A stretch of DNA of 50,849 nt from UBA10449 sp005883585. GTDB taxonomy: Bacteria > Chloroflexota > Dormibacteria > Dormibacterales > Dormibacteraceae. Positions 7,354-16,607 of this stretch are shown here, piece after piece; position 1 is the first letter of the stretch, and every line of letters begins with the position of its first letter. The notes under the pieces were generated by a model. It was given only the letters and a program-made list of their open reading frames with translations, ran no database searches and was not told the origin of the DNA. Both the position numbers and the translations under genes were made by a program. The DNA is taken from NCBI GenBank assembly GCA_005883585.1, contig VBFD01000020.1, positions 1 to 50,849 on the forward strand, written 5' to 3'.

Positions 7354-9939
7354 ATGAGGTTGGAAAAGTTCACGGAAAAGGCCCAGGAGGCTCTGCAGGA
7401 GGCTGCGGCTCTGGCGCGCAGTCTCCGCCAGCAAGCCATCGAGCCCGAACACCTGATACTGGCGCTCATCAGCCAGGAGGGCGGCGTCGGCCGCACTCTG
7501 CTGGAGCGGGCGGGTGTGTCCGTCCAGGCCCTCGAGCCGGCGCTTGTTTCGGTCGTCGAGCGCTTGCCGAGGGTGAGTGGCGGCGGCCAGCCTTACCTGT
7601 CCGCCGAGCTACAAAAAGCACTGGACGAAGCCGAGCAGGAAGCCGAGAAACTCAAGGACGAGTACATCTCGACCGAGCATCTGTTGCTCGCGCTCGCCGG
7701 CACCAAGACATTGAAGGACGCGGGCGCCGGGCACGACGCCCTGCTTCGCGCGCTTCGCCAGATCCGCGGCAGCCAGCGCGTCACCGACCAGAACCCGGAG
7801 TCCAAGTACCAGGCTCTCGAGAAGTACGGCCGCGACCTGACCAAGCTTGCCGCTGAGGGCAAGCTCGACCCGGTCATCGGTCGAGACGAGGAGATCCGTC
7901 GTGTAATCCAGGTGCTGTCCCGCCGCACCAAGAACAACCCCGTCCTCATCGGCGAGCCCGGCGTCGGCAAGACCGCCATCGCCGAAGGGCTCGCCCAGCG
8001 GATCGCCGCCGGCGACGTGCCCGAAGGCCTGAAGGGCAAGCGCGTCATCGCCCTCGACCTGGGTGCACTCGTAGCGGGGACCAAGTACCGAGGCGAGTTC
8101 GAGGACCGGCTGAAGGCAGTGCTCAAGGAGATCGAGGCCTCCAATGGCCAGATCGTCCTGTTCATTGACGAGCTGCACACGCTGGTCGGCGCCGGCGCCG
8201 CCGAGGGCGCCATCGACGCAGCCAACCTGTTGAAGCCGATGCTTGCCCGCGGCGAGCTGCGCGCGATCGGCGCTACCACTCTCGACGAGTACCGCAAGCA
8301 CATCGAAAAGGACGCCGCCCTCGAGCGTCGGTTCCAGCCGATCATGGTCAACGAGCCCACGGTCGAGGACACCATCAGCATCCTCCGCGGGTTGCGCGAG
8401 CGATACGAGATCCACCATGGCGTTCGCATCAAGGATTCCGCGATCGTTGCCGCGGCCGTGCTGTCGAACCGCTACATCACCGACCGCTTCCTGCCTGACA
8501 AGGCGATCGACCTCATCGACGAGGCCGCCGCACGGCTGCGCACCGAGATCGACTCCTTGCCTGCCGAGCTCGACGAGACCGAGCGGCAGATCCGCCAGCT
8601 CGAGATCGAGCGCCAGGCCTTGAAGAAGGAGACCGATAAGGTTTCCAAGGAGCGGCTTGCATCGCTCGAGAAGCAGCTGGCGGGCCTGTCGGAGAAGCGG
8701 ACCTCGCTGCGCTCGCGCTGGGAGCAGGAGAAGGAGGTCATCGGCAAGATCCGCAGCCTCAAGGCGCAGCTCGAAGAGGTGCGCGCCGAGGCCGACCGGG
8801 CCGAGCGCGCCGCCGATTTCGCGAAGGCGGCGGAGCTCCGGTACGGAAAAGCGGTGGAGGTCGAAAAGCAGATCCAGGCCGCCCAGGCACGACTAACCGA
8901 GCTACAAGGTGGCCACGCGCTCCTCAAAGAAGAGGTAGACGAGGAGGACATCGCCGAGATCGTCGGCCGGTGGACCGGAATCCCGGTCTCGCGTTTGATG
9001 GAAGGCGAGATCGCCAAGCTCATCAAGATGGAGGAGCGTCTGCACGAACGGGTCATCGGGCAGGACGAGGCCGTGAGCGCGGTCGCCAATGCTGTGCGGC
9101 GGAATCGGTCTGGACTGTCAGATCCGAACCGGCCGGTGGGATCGTTCATCTTCCTCGGCCCGACCGGTGTCGGCAAGACTGAGCTGGCGCGTGCGCTGGC
9201 CGAGTTCTTGTTCGACAACGAGCAGGCCCTCATTCGGCTCGACATGTCCGAGTACCAGGAGAAGCACACGGTTGCGCGCCTGATCGGCGCTCCGCCCGGC
9301 TACGTCGGCTACGACGAAGGTGGACAGCTCACAGAGGCGGTTCGACGCCGTCCATACTCTGTCGTGCTCTTCGATGAGATCGAGAAGGCACACCCCGACG
9401 TCTTCAACGTCCTGCTGCAGATCCTCGACGACGGCCGTCTCACTGACGGTCAGGGCCGGACTGTCGACTTCCGCAACGCCGTGATCATCATGACCTCGAA
9501 TCTGGGCGGCCAGACCATTCAAGAGATGTCCGGGCGGCCCTTTGACGAGGTGCGCGAGTCGGTCATGGCCGTGCTTCGCGACCACTTCCGGCCCGAGTTC
9601 CTGAACCGCGTCGACGAGGTCATCGTCTTCGGCCCACTCACAGAAGACCAGCTGACGGCAATCGTCGATATCCAGCTGCGGCGGCTCGAAAAGCGCCTGG
9701 CGGAGCGGCACATCCGGCTGGTGGTCACCGACGCGGCGCGCAAGCTGCTCGCCCAGCGAGGATGGGATCCGGTCTACGGCGCTCGCCCGCTGAAGCGTGC
9801 GATCCAGCGGCTGGTCCAGGACCCGCTTGCCATGATGCTGCTGGAGGGCAAGTTCTCCGACGGAAGCGCGGTCGAGGTCGACGGACGAAACGGCGAGCTG
9901 ACGTTCAGCAAGGCCAAGGTCGCAGCCACAGTCGCCTGA
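7354..9939 (+). CDS. clpB: ATP-dependent chaperone ClpB
   Basis: An 861-residue Hsp100 disaggregase, which works with DnaK to resolubilise aggregated proteins. Domains in order: Clp N domain (about 1-145; typical start MRLEKFTEKAQEALQEAA), first AAA+ module with Walker A GEPGVGKTA at 200, the coiled-coil middle domain (about 390-520, rich in Glu/Lys/Arg with long helices), second AAA+ module with Walker A GPTGVGKTE at 602 and Walker B region VVLFDEIEKAHPDVF, then the small D2 domain. The long middle domain marks ClpB rather than ClpA or ClpC. Length is normal. I see no CIRCE or HAIR operator in the 57 bp upstream. It is convergent with the TAP-like hydrolase. Confidence 0.96.
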   Translation: MRLEKFTEKAQEALQEAAALARSLRQQAIEPEHLILALISQEGGVGRTLLERAGVSVQALEPALVSVVERLPRVSGGGQPYLSAELQKALDEAEQEAEKLKDEYISTEHLLLALAGTKTLKDAGAGHDALLRALRQIRGSQRVTDQNPESKYQALEKYGRDLTKLAAEGKLDPVIGRDEEIRRVIQVLSRRTKNNPVLIGEPGVGKTAIAEGLAQRIAAGDVPEGLKGKRVIALDLGALVAGTKYRGEFEDRLKAVLKEIEASNGQIVLFIDELHTLVGAGAAEGAIDAANLLKPMLARGELRAIGATTLDEYRKHIEKDAALERRFQPIMVNEPTVEDTISILRGLRERYEIHHGVRIKDSAIVAAAVLSNRYITDRFLPDKAIDLIDEAAARLRTEIDSLPAELDETERQIRQLEIERQALKKETDKVSKERLASLEKQLAGLSEKRTSLRSRWEQEKEVIGKIRSLKAQLEEVRAEADRAERAADFAKAAELRYGKAVEVEKQIQAAQARLTELQGGHALLKEEVDEEDIAEIVGRWTGIPVSRLMEGEIAKLIKMEERLHERVIGQDEAVSAVANAVRRNRSGLSDPNRPVGSFIFLGPTGVGKTELARALAEFLFDNEQALIRLDMSEYQEKHTVARLIGAPPGYVGYDEGGQLTEAVRRRPYSVVLFDEIEKAHPDVFNVLLQILDDGRLTDGQGRTVDFRNAVIIMTSNLGGQTIQEMSGRPFDEVRESVMAVLRDHFRPEFLNRVDEVIVFGPLTEDQLTAIVDIQLRRLEKRLAERHIRLVVTDAARKLLAQRGWDPVYGARPLKRAIQRLVQDPLAMMLLEGKFSDGSAVEVDGRNGELTFSKAKVAATVA

Positions 9940-9954
9940 TCGGCGCCGGCTGCG

Positions 9955-11427
9955 CTACGAGCAGGTGGAGCCGTCGGCTGGAAGTTTCAGGCTGATCAGA
10001 TAGGCGTCTTCGGCTTGCTGCGCGCATGTGCTGGCGAAGTACGAGACGTGGCCATTGCCGTTGCGTGTCAGGAGCACCGATCCAGCCAGCTTCTGATGCA
10101 CCGACTGCGCCCACGCATATGGGGTGGCCGGGTCGCCGGTGCCGCCGACGAGCAGGATCGGAGGCGCGCCGTCCGCGGTGAGTGGGCCAGGCTGTCCGGT
10201 CGGCTTGACCGGCCAGTACGCGCAGGCCAGGTTCGAATACTGCGTCGCAGGCCCGAACAGGGCTGAGGCTTTCGCGAACGTTGCACCGAGTGCGTCATAC
10301 GCTGCCACGTCGCTGGGCACTGGGCGGTCCAGGCAGTTGACCGCGTAGTTGGCGTCTCCTTCATTGTTGTAGGTTCCGTCCGCGTTCCGTCCCAGGTAGA
10401 GGTCGGCCAGCTGCAGGAGAATCGACCCGTTGCCGTCATCGGCCAGGGTGAGTGCGCGGTCAAGGTAAGTCCACGAGCTCTGGTCGTAGAGTGGCGTCAG
10501 CACACCGATAACCGCGAGCCCGCGCGTAAGCGATCGGTTGCCGACCGCGAGCGGCGTCGTGTCCAGCCGCTGCATGAGCGCATTGAGCTTGGTGGCGGGA
10601 TCACCGGACTTCGCGAAGGCGCACGATGGCCGCGACTTGCAGTCCGACAAGAACGCCTGCAGGTTCTGCTCGAAACCGACCACCTGGGCGAGGAGGAGAT
10701 CGTTGGCTGAAAGGTTCGGGTCGACGACGCCGTCGAGCGCGAGCGCGCGCACGTGAGTGGGGAAGAGGTGCGCGTAGGTCTGGCCGAGGAAGGTTCCATA
10801 GGAGAAGCCGAGGTACGTGAGTTTTTCGTCGCCGAGCGCTGCGCGGATCTCATCCATGTCGCGGGCCGCGTTCGGGGTGTCGACGAACGGTAGCAGTTTG
10901 GCGCTGCGCTGCTGGCATCCAGCGGCGAAGTCCTTGTCGGCCTGGATTGCAGTTTGCTTTTCGGTGGGGTCGTCGAGAACCGGATCCAGCGCGTTGAAGA
11001 CGTCCTCCCCAGGACCGTCGAGACAGCGCACTGGCGCGCTGTCACCAATGCCCCGCGGGTCGAAGCCGATCAGGTCGAACCTGACGTTGAGTCCAGTCAG
11101 CGCGGTCGCGTTGCTGCGCAGGAACTCGACGCCGGACGCACCTGGTCCGCCGGGATTCGTCAGCAGCGAACCGATGCGGCCGGCCTGGGTGGTCGCCGGC
11201 TTCTTGATGAGTGCGATGCCGATGTCGCCGTTCGTTGGATGCGTGTAGTCGAGCGGGACCTGCACCGTCCCGCACTGGAAGCCGCCTCCGCAACTCGTCC
11301 AGGCGACTTTGCTCGGACTCGGCAGCGGGCTTGGGCTTGGGGTCGCTTTGGCCTGCGGACCGCTGCGTGTGCACGCGGTGAGCAGCAGGATGGCCGCGAT
11401 CGCGACCGCCGTGATACGCGGACCCAC
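9955..11427 (-). CDS. Secreted lipoprotein alpha/beta hydrolase, TAP-like (tripeptidyl aminopeptidase family)
   Basis: A 490-residue serine hydrolase of peptidase family S33 type, predicted to be anchored outside the membrane. With GTG at 11427 the protein begins with a short basic/hydrophobic signal and lipobox LLTAC (Cys19), then a Pro/Ser-rich linker. The oxyanion region is LTNPGGPGASGV; the nucleophile elbow is GFSYG (Ser209); Asp is in GGTGDPATP and His in NGHVSYF, the last two inside the TAP C-terminal domain. The frame opens further upstream to 11457, but GTG 11427 gives a clean signal peptide and has TAGACT exactly 7 nt before it, the leaderless pattern. Likely substrates are small peptides or esters. 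Confidence 0.9.
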   Translation of the reverse strand: MGPRITAVAIAAILLLTACTRSGPQAKATPSPSPLPSPSKVAWTSCGGGFQCGTVQVPLDYTHPTNGDIGIALIKKPATTQAGRIGSLLTNPGGPGASGVEFLRSNATALTGLNVRFDLIGFDPRGIGDSAPVRCLDGPGEDVFNALDPVLDDPTEKQTAIQADKDFAAGCQQRSAKLLPFVDTPNAARDMDEIRAALGDEKLTYLGFSYGTFLGQTYAHLFPTHVRALALDGVVDPNLSANDLLLAQVVGFEQNLQAFLSDCKSRPSCAFAKSGDPATKLNALMQRLDTTPLAVGNRSLTRGLAVIGVLTPLYDQSSWTYLDRALTLADDGNGSILLQLADLYLGRNADGTYNNEGDANYAVNCLDRPVPSDVAAYDALGATFAKASALFGPATQYSNLACAYWPVKPTGQPGPLTADGAPPILLVGGTGDPATPYAWAQSVHQKLAGSVLLTRNGNGHVSYFASTCAQQAEDAYLISLKLPADGSTCS

Positions 11428-11483
11428 AAATCGGAGTCTACCGATGTCGCTGATCACGCGATCTGATCCACAATCGATTTGCG

Positions 11484-11816
11484 ATGACGGTCGGGTATGC
11501 GGCGTTCTGGATCTATTTGGCTGCTTGCTCCAATGCGGCCGGCATTACCGCCGTCGTCCTGGGGCTGATCGCGAGATTTGCGATGCGTCCGTTTGACACT
11601 GACTACCGGCTTGGATTTTTCTTAGGTCTGTTCGGAGTCGTTGTGTTGGTCGGTGTCGTCGCGTCCGCGCTGGCCTACAAGCTCGCGACTGATGCTGGGG
11701 CGTTTGCGACGCTCAGAGTCAGCAGCCTCATCGTGCCGCTGGTTGTCGGCATCGTCGTCTTCATCTGGGCGTCCGGCTTCCCTCTGTCACGGATCTTGCG
11801 GCGTCGCGGAAAATAG
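11484..11816 (+). CDS. Small three-helix membrane protein, unknown
   Basis: A 110-residue protein with three hydrophobic segments (about residues 5-33, 45-68 and 79-99) and a short basic C-terminus (SRILRRRGK). No family recognised. It is divergent from the TAP-like lipoprotein gene and 53 bp upstream of the TPR gene. No ribosome binding site is visible before the ATG at 11484. Confidence 0.6.
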   Translation: MTVGYAAFWIYLAACSNAAGITAVVLGLIARFAMRPFDTDYRLGFFLGLFGVVVLVGVVASALAYKLATDAGAFATLRVSSLIVPLVVGIVVFIWASGFPLSRILRRRGK

Positions 11817-11869
11817 TTTTGAGCATCTGGGTTCTCCTCTCTTCGGGGTTTGACCCCTAACCTGTCGGC

Positions 11870-12316
11870 GTGTCAGAGAGGTCGGAAGACGCGGCGGCGG
11901 CGCTCTACGCGCAGGGCATGAAGCTCGCGAAGAATAACGACTGGCCCGAAGCTGAGGCGGCGTTTCGTCAAGCGGCGGAATTGGCGCCGAAGGCATCAGT
12001 GACATGGCTTTCTGTGGCGATCGCCTGCTGCCATCAGGGGCGATATGAGCAGGCCGTGCTCGCCATTGAGTGGGCGCTGCACGCCGCCATGCCGATCAGA
12101 GAAACGCCGGAAAGCGTGCTCGGAGTTGCCAGGTGGGAAGCTGCGGACTGGCGGGGCGTGGAAGAAGCGTTTCGCCGACTCTTGCAAAAGGAGCCGATCG
12201 ACTCCCCCACCCACCTCTTCCTCGCGATCGCGTTGATCAGTCAGAACCGGGTTCAAGAAGGCGTCGATGAATTGATGGCCGGATACCGGATGGAGATCGC
12301 GGAGTCCGAATCCTGA
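11870..12316 (+). CDS. Tetratricopeptide-like repeat protein
   Basis: A 148-residue all-helical protein with TPR character: ALYAQGMKLAKNNDWPEAEA followed by AFRQAAELAPKASVTWLSVA is one clear unit, and two weaker units follow (CCHQGRYEQAVLAIEWALHA; WRGVEEAFRRLLQKEPIDSPT). TPRs bind protein partners; the partner is unknown. GTG start has TAACCT (11858-11863) 6 nt upstream and no ribosome binding site, so it may be leaderless. Confidence 0.8.
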   Translation: MSERSEDAAAALYAQGMKLAKNNDWPEAEAAFRQAAELAPKASVTWLSVAIACCHQGRYEQAVLAIEWALHAAMPIRETPESVLGVARWEAADWRGVEEAFRRLLQKEPIDSPTHLFLAIALISQNRVQEGVDELMAGYRMEIAESES

Positions 12317-12408
12317 CCGATGACCGCAAATGCCGGCAGCCGCCGATTTCGAGCGCATTTCAAACCCGCCGCAGTGTGAACTGGCGTGTGTCCTGAGACA
12401 TGACAAAG

Positions 12409-12498
12409 CGGGAAGGGAGAGATTCGAACTCTCGAGGGAGCTTTACACCCCCTACCCGCTTAGCAGGCGGGTGCTTTCGGCCACTCAGCCACCTCCCC
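12409..12498 (-). tRNA. tRNA-Ser(GCT)
   Basis: A 90-nt class II tRNA. Acceptor GGGGAGG (12492-12498 complement) pairs with CCTTCCC (one G-T pair), the D arm starts TGGCTGAGTGG, the anticodon stem-loop is CCCGC-CTGCTAA-GCGGG with anticodon GCT, a long variable arm follows, and the T arm is GAGAG-TTCGAAT-CTCTC. Discriminator base is G, as for serine. CCA is not encoded. It is divergent from the glucoamylase gene, and GATAAT lies 11 nt before its 5' end as a possible -10 box. Confidence 0.96.
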
Positions 12499-12559
12499 GG
12501 CGATTCCGGATTATCGTTCGATTCTATCCGCCACGGTGCCCTTTCATACTTAGCACCGA

Positions 12560-14803
12560 ATGGAGGCACCAGGCGGTCCAGGCGCGCCCCCGATGTGGGG
12601 TCCGGGGCGCAAGATGGCATTCGGCGCTGCGCCTGGCCCGCGGAGCAAGCTCTGGTACACGCTCGCCGATGGCGCCCTCAGCGAAGTCTTCTTTCCCACC
12701 ATCGACCGCGTGGCCCTGCATGAGTTGCGCTTCTTCGCGTCAGCCGGTGGCGCGCCTCCGGTCGATGACTCGGGTGACGGTCAGCACCGCGTCACCTGGC
12801 TCGCGCCCGGCATCCCTGCGTTCACAGTCGACAGCACTCACCACGAATATCGCCTGACCAAAGAGATCTTCTCCGACCCCGACGAAAACGCCTTGCTCAT
12901 CGCGGCTACATTCACGCCCGAGCTACCCGACGTGCGCCTCTACATGCAGGTTTCAGCTCACTGGCAGCCGGGCAGCGAGGGCAATTTCGGACAGGTTCTG
13001 GAGACGCACCCGCCCGCTCTGCTCCTGCGTCAGCAAGACGTTTGGATCTGCATCGTCGGTCCATTCAGCCGAGCAACCGTCGGCTATTACCGCAGCTCAG
13101 ACCTGCAGATCGACCTCCACGACGGCGACGGCTACCTCACAAGCACGTATGAGCGCGCGGGCCCCGGCAACGTCGCCGCGGGCGCCGAGATCGGAATTCG
13201 CGCCGGCTCGTTTCAGATCGCGGTCGGGTTTGCTCACACAAGAGCGGACGCCGAAGAGGTGGCGCGTACCGCGTTGCAGAAAGGAGCGGGCAACGTCCGC
13301 CACTCATTCGAGCGCGCATGGCGATCACTCCCCGATCTGCCGCCCGCGCTCGCCAAAGTCAGCGGGGACGAAGGCTCGCTCGCCCAAGCCTCGCTGGCGG
13401 TGCTGCGCTGTCTCGAAGACAAGTCGCACGCGGGCGCGTTCATCGCCTCGCCCGCTGCGCCATGGGGTGAGTCGAATCACAACGGCAACCAGATCTACCA
13501 CCTGGTCTGGCCGCGCGACCTTTGTCGCATCGCCACCGCTCTGCTCGACGCCGGCGATCAGGCCGCCGCGCTGCGCGCGTTCCGCCACTTGCAGTCTCGT
13601 CAGCGCGCGGATGGGGCGTGGTTCCAGAACTGGTTCATGGACGGAACCCCGCACTGGACTTCGACCGAGCTCGACCAGGTGGCGCTTCCCATCCTGCTTG
13701 CGTGGCGGTTGGGCGTCGCGGGCTGCCTCGACCACGACCCATACCCGGTCATGGTCCGCCCGGCCGCACAGTTCATCATCCGCGAAGGTCCGCTCACGCA
13801 GCTAGACCGCTGGGAGGACCTCGGCGGCCTTTCGCCCTCCACATTGGCAGCATGCATCGCCGCCCTCATCGTCTCTGCCGAGTTTGCTCACGAGGCCGGC
13901 GAACACGTCGCCGCCAGCCACCTTCGTGCGGTTGCGGACTACTGGAACGATCGCGTCGAGATCTGGTGCTCGACGCCCGGCGGCCAGTACGTGCGCCTCG
14001 CCGGCGACCCCGACCACCGCCCCACCGAAGGGGCGATCGCGCCCGAGTTTCTCGAGCTGGTCAGATACGGGCTGCGCCGGCCGAAGGACGAGCGCATCCT
14101 GCGCAGCCTTCAGGGCGTCGACGCGAACCTCAAGGCCGGCCTGCCCGCCGGACCCTCGTGGCGCAGATACGTCGGCGACCGTTATGGAGAGAACGACGAC
14201 GGATCGCCGTGGGATGGAAGCGGGAAAGGCCGACCGTGGCCCGTGCTCACCGGCGAACGCGCACGTCACTTCTTCTCCATGGGCCTGCCCGCGGCCGAGA
14301 TGGTGCGGACGCTGGAAGGCTTCGCGGGTCCCGGCTTGATGCTCCCAGAACAGGTGTGGGACGGCCCCGACATCCCCAGCCGCGGGCTGATCTCTGGAAA
14401 GGCGACCGGGTCGGTGTCGCCCTTGGGCTGGGCCCACGCCGAGTACCTGGAACTGCTCGTGACCATCGCGCTAGCCGGCTTCCCCGACATCGTCCTGCCC
14501 GCGCGCCGCCGCTACACGGAAGGCTCGGCGCAGGAGCCCGCCTTTGTGTGGTCACACAAGCACCAGATCACCCACATCGCCGGCGGCCGCAGGCTGCGCG
14601 TTCAGCTGCCGAGACCGGGGTCGGTGCACTACACGTTTGACGACTGGAAGACATTCGCCGAGGCCGACGCCATCGATACGACGCTAGGCGTGTGGGTCGC
14701 CGAGATCCCCTCCAACAAGCTCGCGTCCGGCTCGCAGCTCGCCTGGACGGCGCACTACGTCACCGGATGGGAAGGCAAGAACTACGACCTGACCGTCGAC
14801 TGA
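12560..14803 (+). CDS. Glycoside hydrolase family 15 glucoamylase/glucodextranase
   Basis: A 747-residue inverting enzyme that releases glucose from non-reducing ends of alpha-glucans. The N-terminal beta-sandwich (about 1-270) has the bacterial signature MWGPGRKMAFGAA and KLWYTLADGALSEVFFPTID. The (alpha/alpha)6 catalytic barrel (about 280-680) includes YHLVWPRDL, then ELDQVALPI (Glu370 in the conserved acidic strip) and LPEQVWDG with Glu597 as the expected catalytic base. A beta-rich C-terminal tail follows. There is no signal peptide, so it probably acts on internal glycogen or maltodextrin. ATG 12560 has TACTTA exactly 7 nt upstream (leaderless pattern). Its stop codon abuts the stop of the next, opposed gene. 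It fits with the glycogen genes at 34-42 kb. Confidence 0.93.
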   Translation: MEAPGGPGAPPMWGPGRKMAFGAAPGPRSKLWYTLADGALSEVFFPTIDRVALHELRFFASAGGAPPVDDSGDGQHRVTWLAPGIPAFTVDSTHHEYRLTKEIFSDPDENALLIAATFTPELPDVRLYMQVSAHWQPGSEGNFGQVLETHPPALLLRQQDVWICIVGPFSRATVGYYRSSDLQIDLHDGDGYLTSTYERAGPGNVAAGAEIGIRAGSFQIAVGFAHTRADAEEVARTALQKGAGNVRHSFERAWRSLPDLPPALAKVSGDEGSLAQASLAVLRCLEDKSHAGAFIASPAAPWGESNHNGNQIYHLVWPRDLCRIATALLDAGDQAAALRAFRHLQSRQRADGAWFQNWFMDGTPHWTSTELDQVALPILLAWRLGVAGCLDHDPYPVMVRPAAQFIIREGPLTQLDRWEDLGGLSPSTLAACIAALIVSAEFAHEAGEHVAASHLRAVADYWNDRVEIWCSTPGGQYVRLAGDPDHRPTEGAIAPEFLELVRYGLRRPKDERILRSLQGVDANLKAGLPAGPSWRRYVGDRYGENDDGSPWDGSGKGRPWPVLTGERARHFFSMGLPAAEMVRTLEGFAGPGLMLPEQVWDGPDIPSRGLISGKATGSVSPLGWAHAEYLELLVTIALAGFPDIVLPARRRYTEGSAQEPAFVWSHKHQITHIAGGRRLRVQLPRPGSVHYTFDDWKTFAEADAIDTTLGVWVAEIPSNKLASGSQLAWTAHYVTGWEGKNYDLTVD

Positions 14804-15691
14804 TCAGCGTTCGTCGGGCGGTTCGAGGTCGTCGAGTCGGAGCTCCTTGCCCGCGTCTTCGTCGAACTGACTGTGCAGCTCGCCGCAGTCGGCGCAGCGG
14901 TAGTACTCACCGACGAAGCCCTTGTGCCACACCGCGTAGCTCACGACTCCGGGCTCCTCGACCAGAATCTCTTGCTCGAGCCGGTAGATGACCTGCTCCC
15001 AGCCGCCCGCCTCGATGGCGTCGTCGAGGATGACCAGGCAGTACGGGTGCGGCTCACCCCAAACCACCGTGACCTCACCTCGCCGCTCGTCGTCGGCGTT
15101 CACGATCGACCAGGCCTCGGCGGCCTGTCCGCGGGTGCTGCGCACGAGCCGGAGCGGAGCCCAGAACCGCTCCGCCGACTCCCGTTCCGCCTTGTCGTGC
15201 TCGGCCTGGGCCTCCTGGAACGCGCTCCACATCCGCAGCAGGTGGTTGCGGAAGCGGTGGTAGGTGGGGAGGAGCTTGGGCTGCTGCTTGGACGAGCCGA
15301 TGAGCTGCTCGAAGGCGTGCTCGAAAGCCGATTCCACGCGTTCCTGCCGATCGGCGACATCGGGCGCCCAGGCCTCGTCCTCCGAGAGCCGCATGCTTTC
15401 GTTGAGCACGATCTCGAAGTCCAGCCAGTCGTCTCCGAACTCGGGCACGAACACGCTCTCGACCAGGTCGGCGAGCCGGTGCTCCTCCAGCAGGGCGGGC
15501 GTCACCTTGCCGCGCGCCTCGGGCCATCCCTTCCAGCCCATGACGTTGTGGATCCAGTAGTCGAAGACCGTCACGGCGTACTGCAGCGCCGCGGGAGAGC
15601 TCCAGATGCCGGTTGGCCAGGTCCGCTTGCCGGTGCGGACCTTGTTGTACAGGGCGATCACCTGTTCTTCGTCGAGATATTCAGTTTCCAC
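14804..15691 (-). CDS. Hypothetical protein with C-terminal CxxC
   Basis: A protein of about 295 residues that I do not recognise. It is acidic, soluble and probably helical: the middle carries AFEHAFEQLIGSSKQQ and a long amphipathic stretch (FQEAQAEHDKAERESAERF), followed by a beta-rich part (GEVTVVWGEPHPYCLVILD). Near the C-terminus YYRCADCGELHSQ is a single CxxC pair that might bind half a zinc site or be redox active. The frame is open to 15769, but GTG 15691 is chosen because GGAGAG precedes it by 3 nt and longer forms would run into the divergent moeB start. TATAGT lies just before that site. Confidence 0.7.
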   Translation of the reverse strand: METEYLDEEQVIALYNKVRTGKRTWPTGIWSSPAALQYAVTVFDYWIHNVMGWKGWPEARGKVTPALLEEHRLADLVESVFVPEFGDDWLDFEIVLNESMRLSEDEAWAPDVADRQERVESAFEHAFEQLIGSSKQQPKLLPTYHRFRNHLLRMWSAFQEAQAEHDKAERESAERFWAPLRLVRSTRGQAAEAWSIVNADDERRGEVTVVWGEPHPYCLVILDDAIEAGGWEQVIYRLEQEILVEEPGVVSYAVWHKGFVGEYYRCADCGELHSQFDEDAGKELRLDDLEPPDER

Positions 15692-15746
15692 GGGCTCTCC
15701 ACTATAGGAATAACCGCAGAGGGACCCTGGGTATAGTGAGTTGCAA

Positions 15747-16592
15747 ATGGCCCAGGCAAAGAGTTTCACGCCCGATCAGGTCGCCCGCTACGCCCGGCAC
15801 CTCATCCTGCCCGAGGTTGGGGGCGCGGGCCAGCGCAAGCTACTGTCGTCCAGCGTCCTGCTTCTCGGCGCCGGCGGCCTCGGCTCTCCGGCGGGCATGT
15901 ACCTGGCCGCGGCCGGCGTGGGCAAGATCGGGGTCGTGGACTTCGACCGCGTCGACGCCTCCAACCTCCAGCGCCAGCTCCTCCATGGGACCGACGACAT
16001 CGGGCGCTTGAAGGTCGAGTCGGCGGCCGACACTTTGCGCAGCCTCAACCCCGACGTCGAGGTGGTACCGATCGAGGAGCACCTCAACTCCGAGACGGCG
16101 ATGCGCATCTTCGCGCCCTACGACATCATCGTCGACGGCACCGACAACTTCCCCACGCGCTACCTCGCCAACGACGCGGCTCACTTCCTGGCCAAGCCGC
16201 TGGTGCACGGCAGCATCCTTCGCTTCGAAGGCCGGCTCGCGCTGTTCGATTCCGCCAAGGGCACGGGCTGCTACCGCTGCTTGTTCCCGGAGCCGCCGCC
16301 GCCGGGCGAGGTGCAGAGCTGCGCGGAAGCGGGGGTTTTCGGCGTCCTGCCCGGGATCATCGGCAGCATGATGGCCTTCGAGACGATCAAGTACCTGCTG
16401 AACATCGGCCGGCCGATGATCGGCCGCTACCTGCTGTTCGAGGGCGAGGACATGAGCTTCCGCGAGCTCAAGCTGCCCCACAGCAAGAGCTGCCCGCTCT
16501 GCGGCGACAACCCGACCGTGCACGAGCTCATCGACTACGAAGCCTGGTGTGGCACGGCCGCGATGGAACCCTCGGAAGCCCAGGCGGTCTAA
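15747..16592 (+). CDS. moeB: ThiF/MoeB family adenylyltransferase (E1-like)
   Basis: A 281-residue E1-like enzyme that adenylates the C-terminus of a ubiquitin-like sulfur carrier (MoaD, ThiS or similar). Visible features: RYARHLILPEVG start, nucleotide loop GAGGLGS (41-47), Asp130 in VDGTDNF, zinc cysteines 175/178 (CYRC) and 249/252 (CPLC), and Cys192 in SCAEAGVFGVLPG. The C-terminal rhodanese domain found in some homologues is absent. ATG 15747 is preferred to TTG 15741; TATAGT lies 9 nt upstream. First gene of a plus-strand run, 15 bp before larE. No sulfur carrier gene lies nearby, so which carrier it serves is open. Confidence 0.88.
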   Translation: MAQAKSFTPDQVARYARHLILPEVGGAGQRKLLSSSVLLLGAGGLGSPAGMYLAAAGVGKIGVVDFDRVDASNLQRQLLHGTDDIGRLKVESAADTLRSLNPDVEVVPIEEHLNSETAMRIFAPYDIIVDGTDNFPTRYLANDAAHFLAKPLVHGSILRFEGRLALFDSAKGTGCYRCLFPEPPPPGEVQSCAEAGVFGVLPGIIGSMMAFETIKYLLNIGRPMIGRYLLFEGEDMSFRELKLPHSKSCPLCGDNPTVHELIDYEAWCGTAAMEPSEAQAV

Positions 16593-16607
16593 TCTTCGAA
16601 GCTGGAA

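Noticed and set aside
12360..12620. Short frames across the tRNA-Ser gene
   Set aside because: The DNA folds as a complete tRNA, so the frames are accidental.
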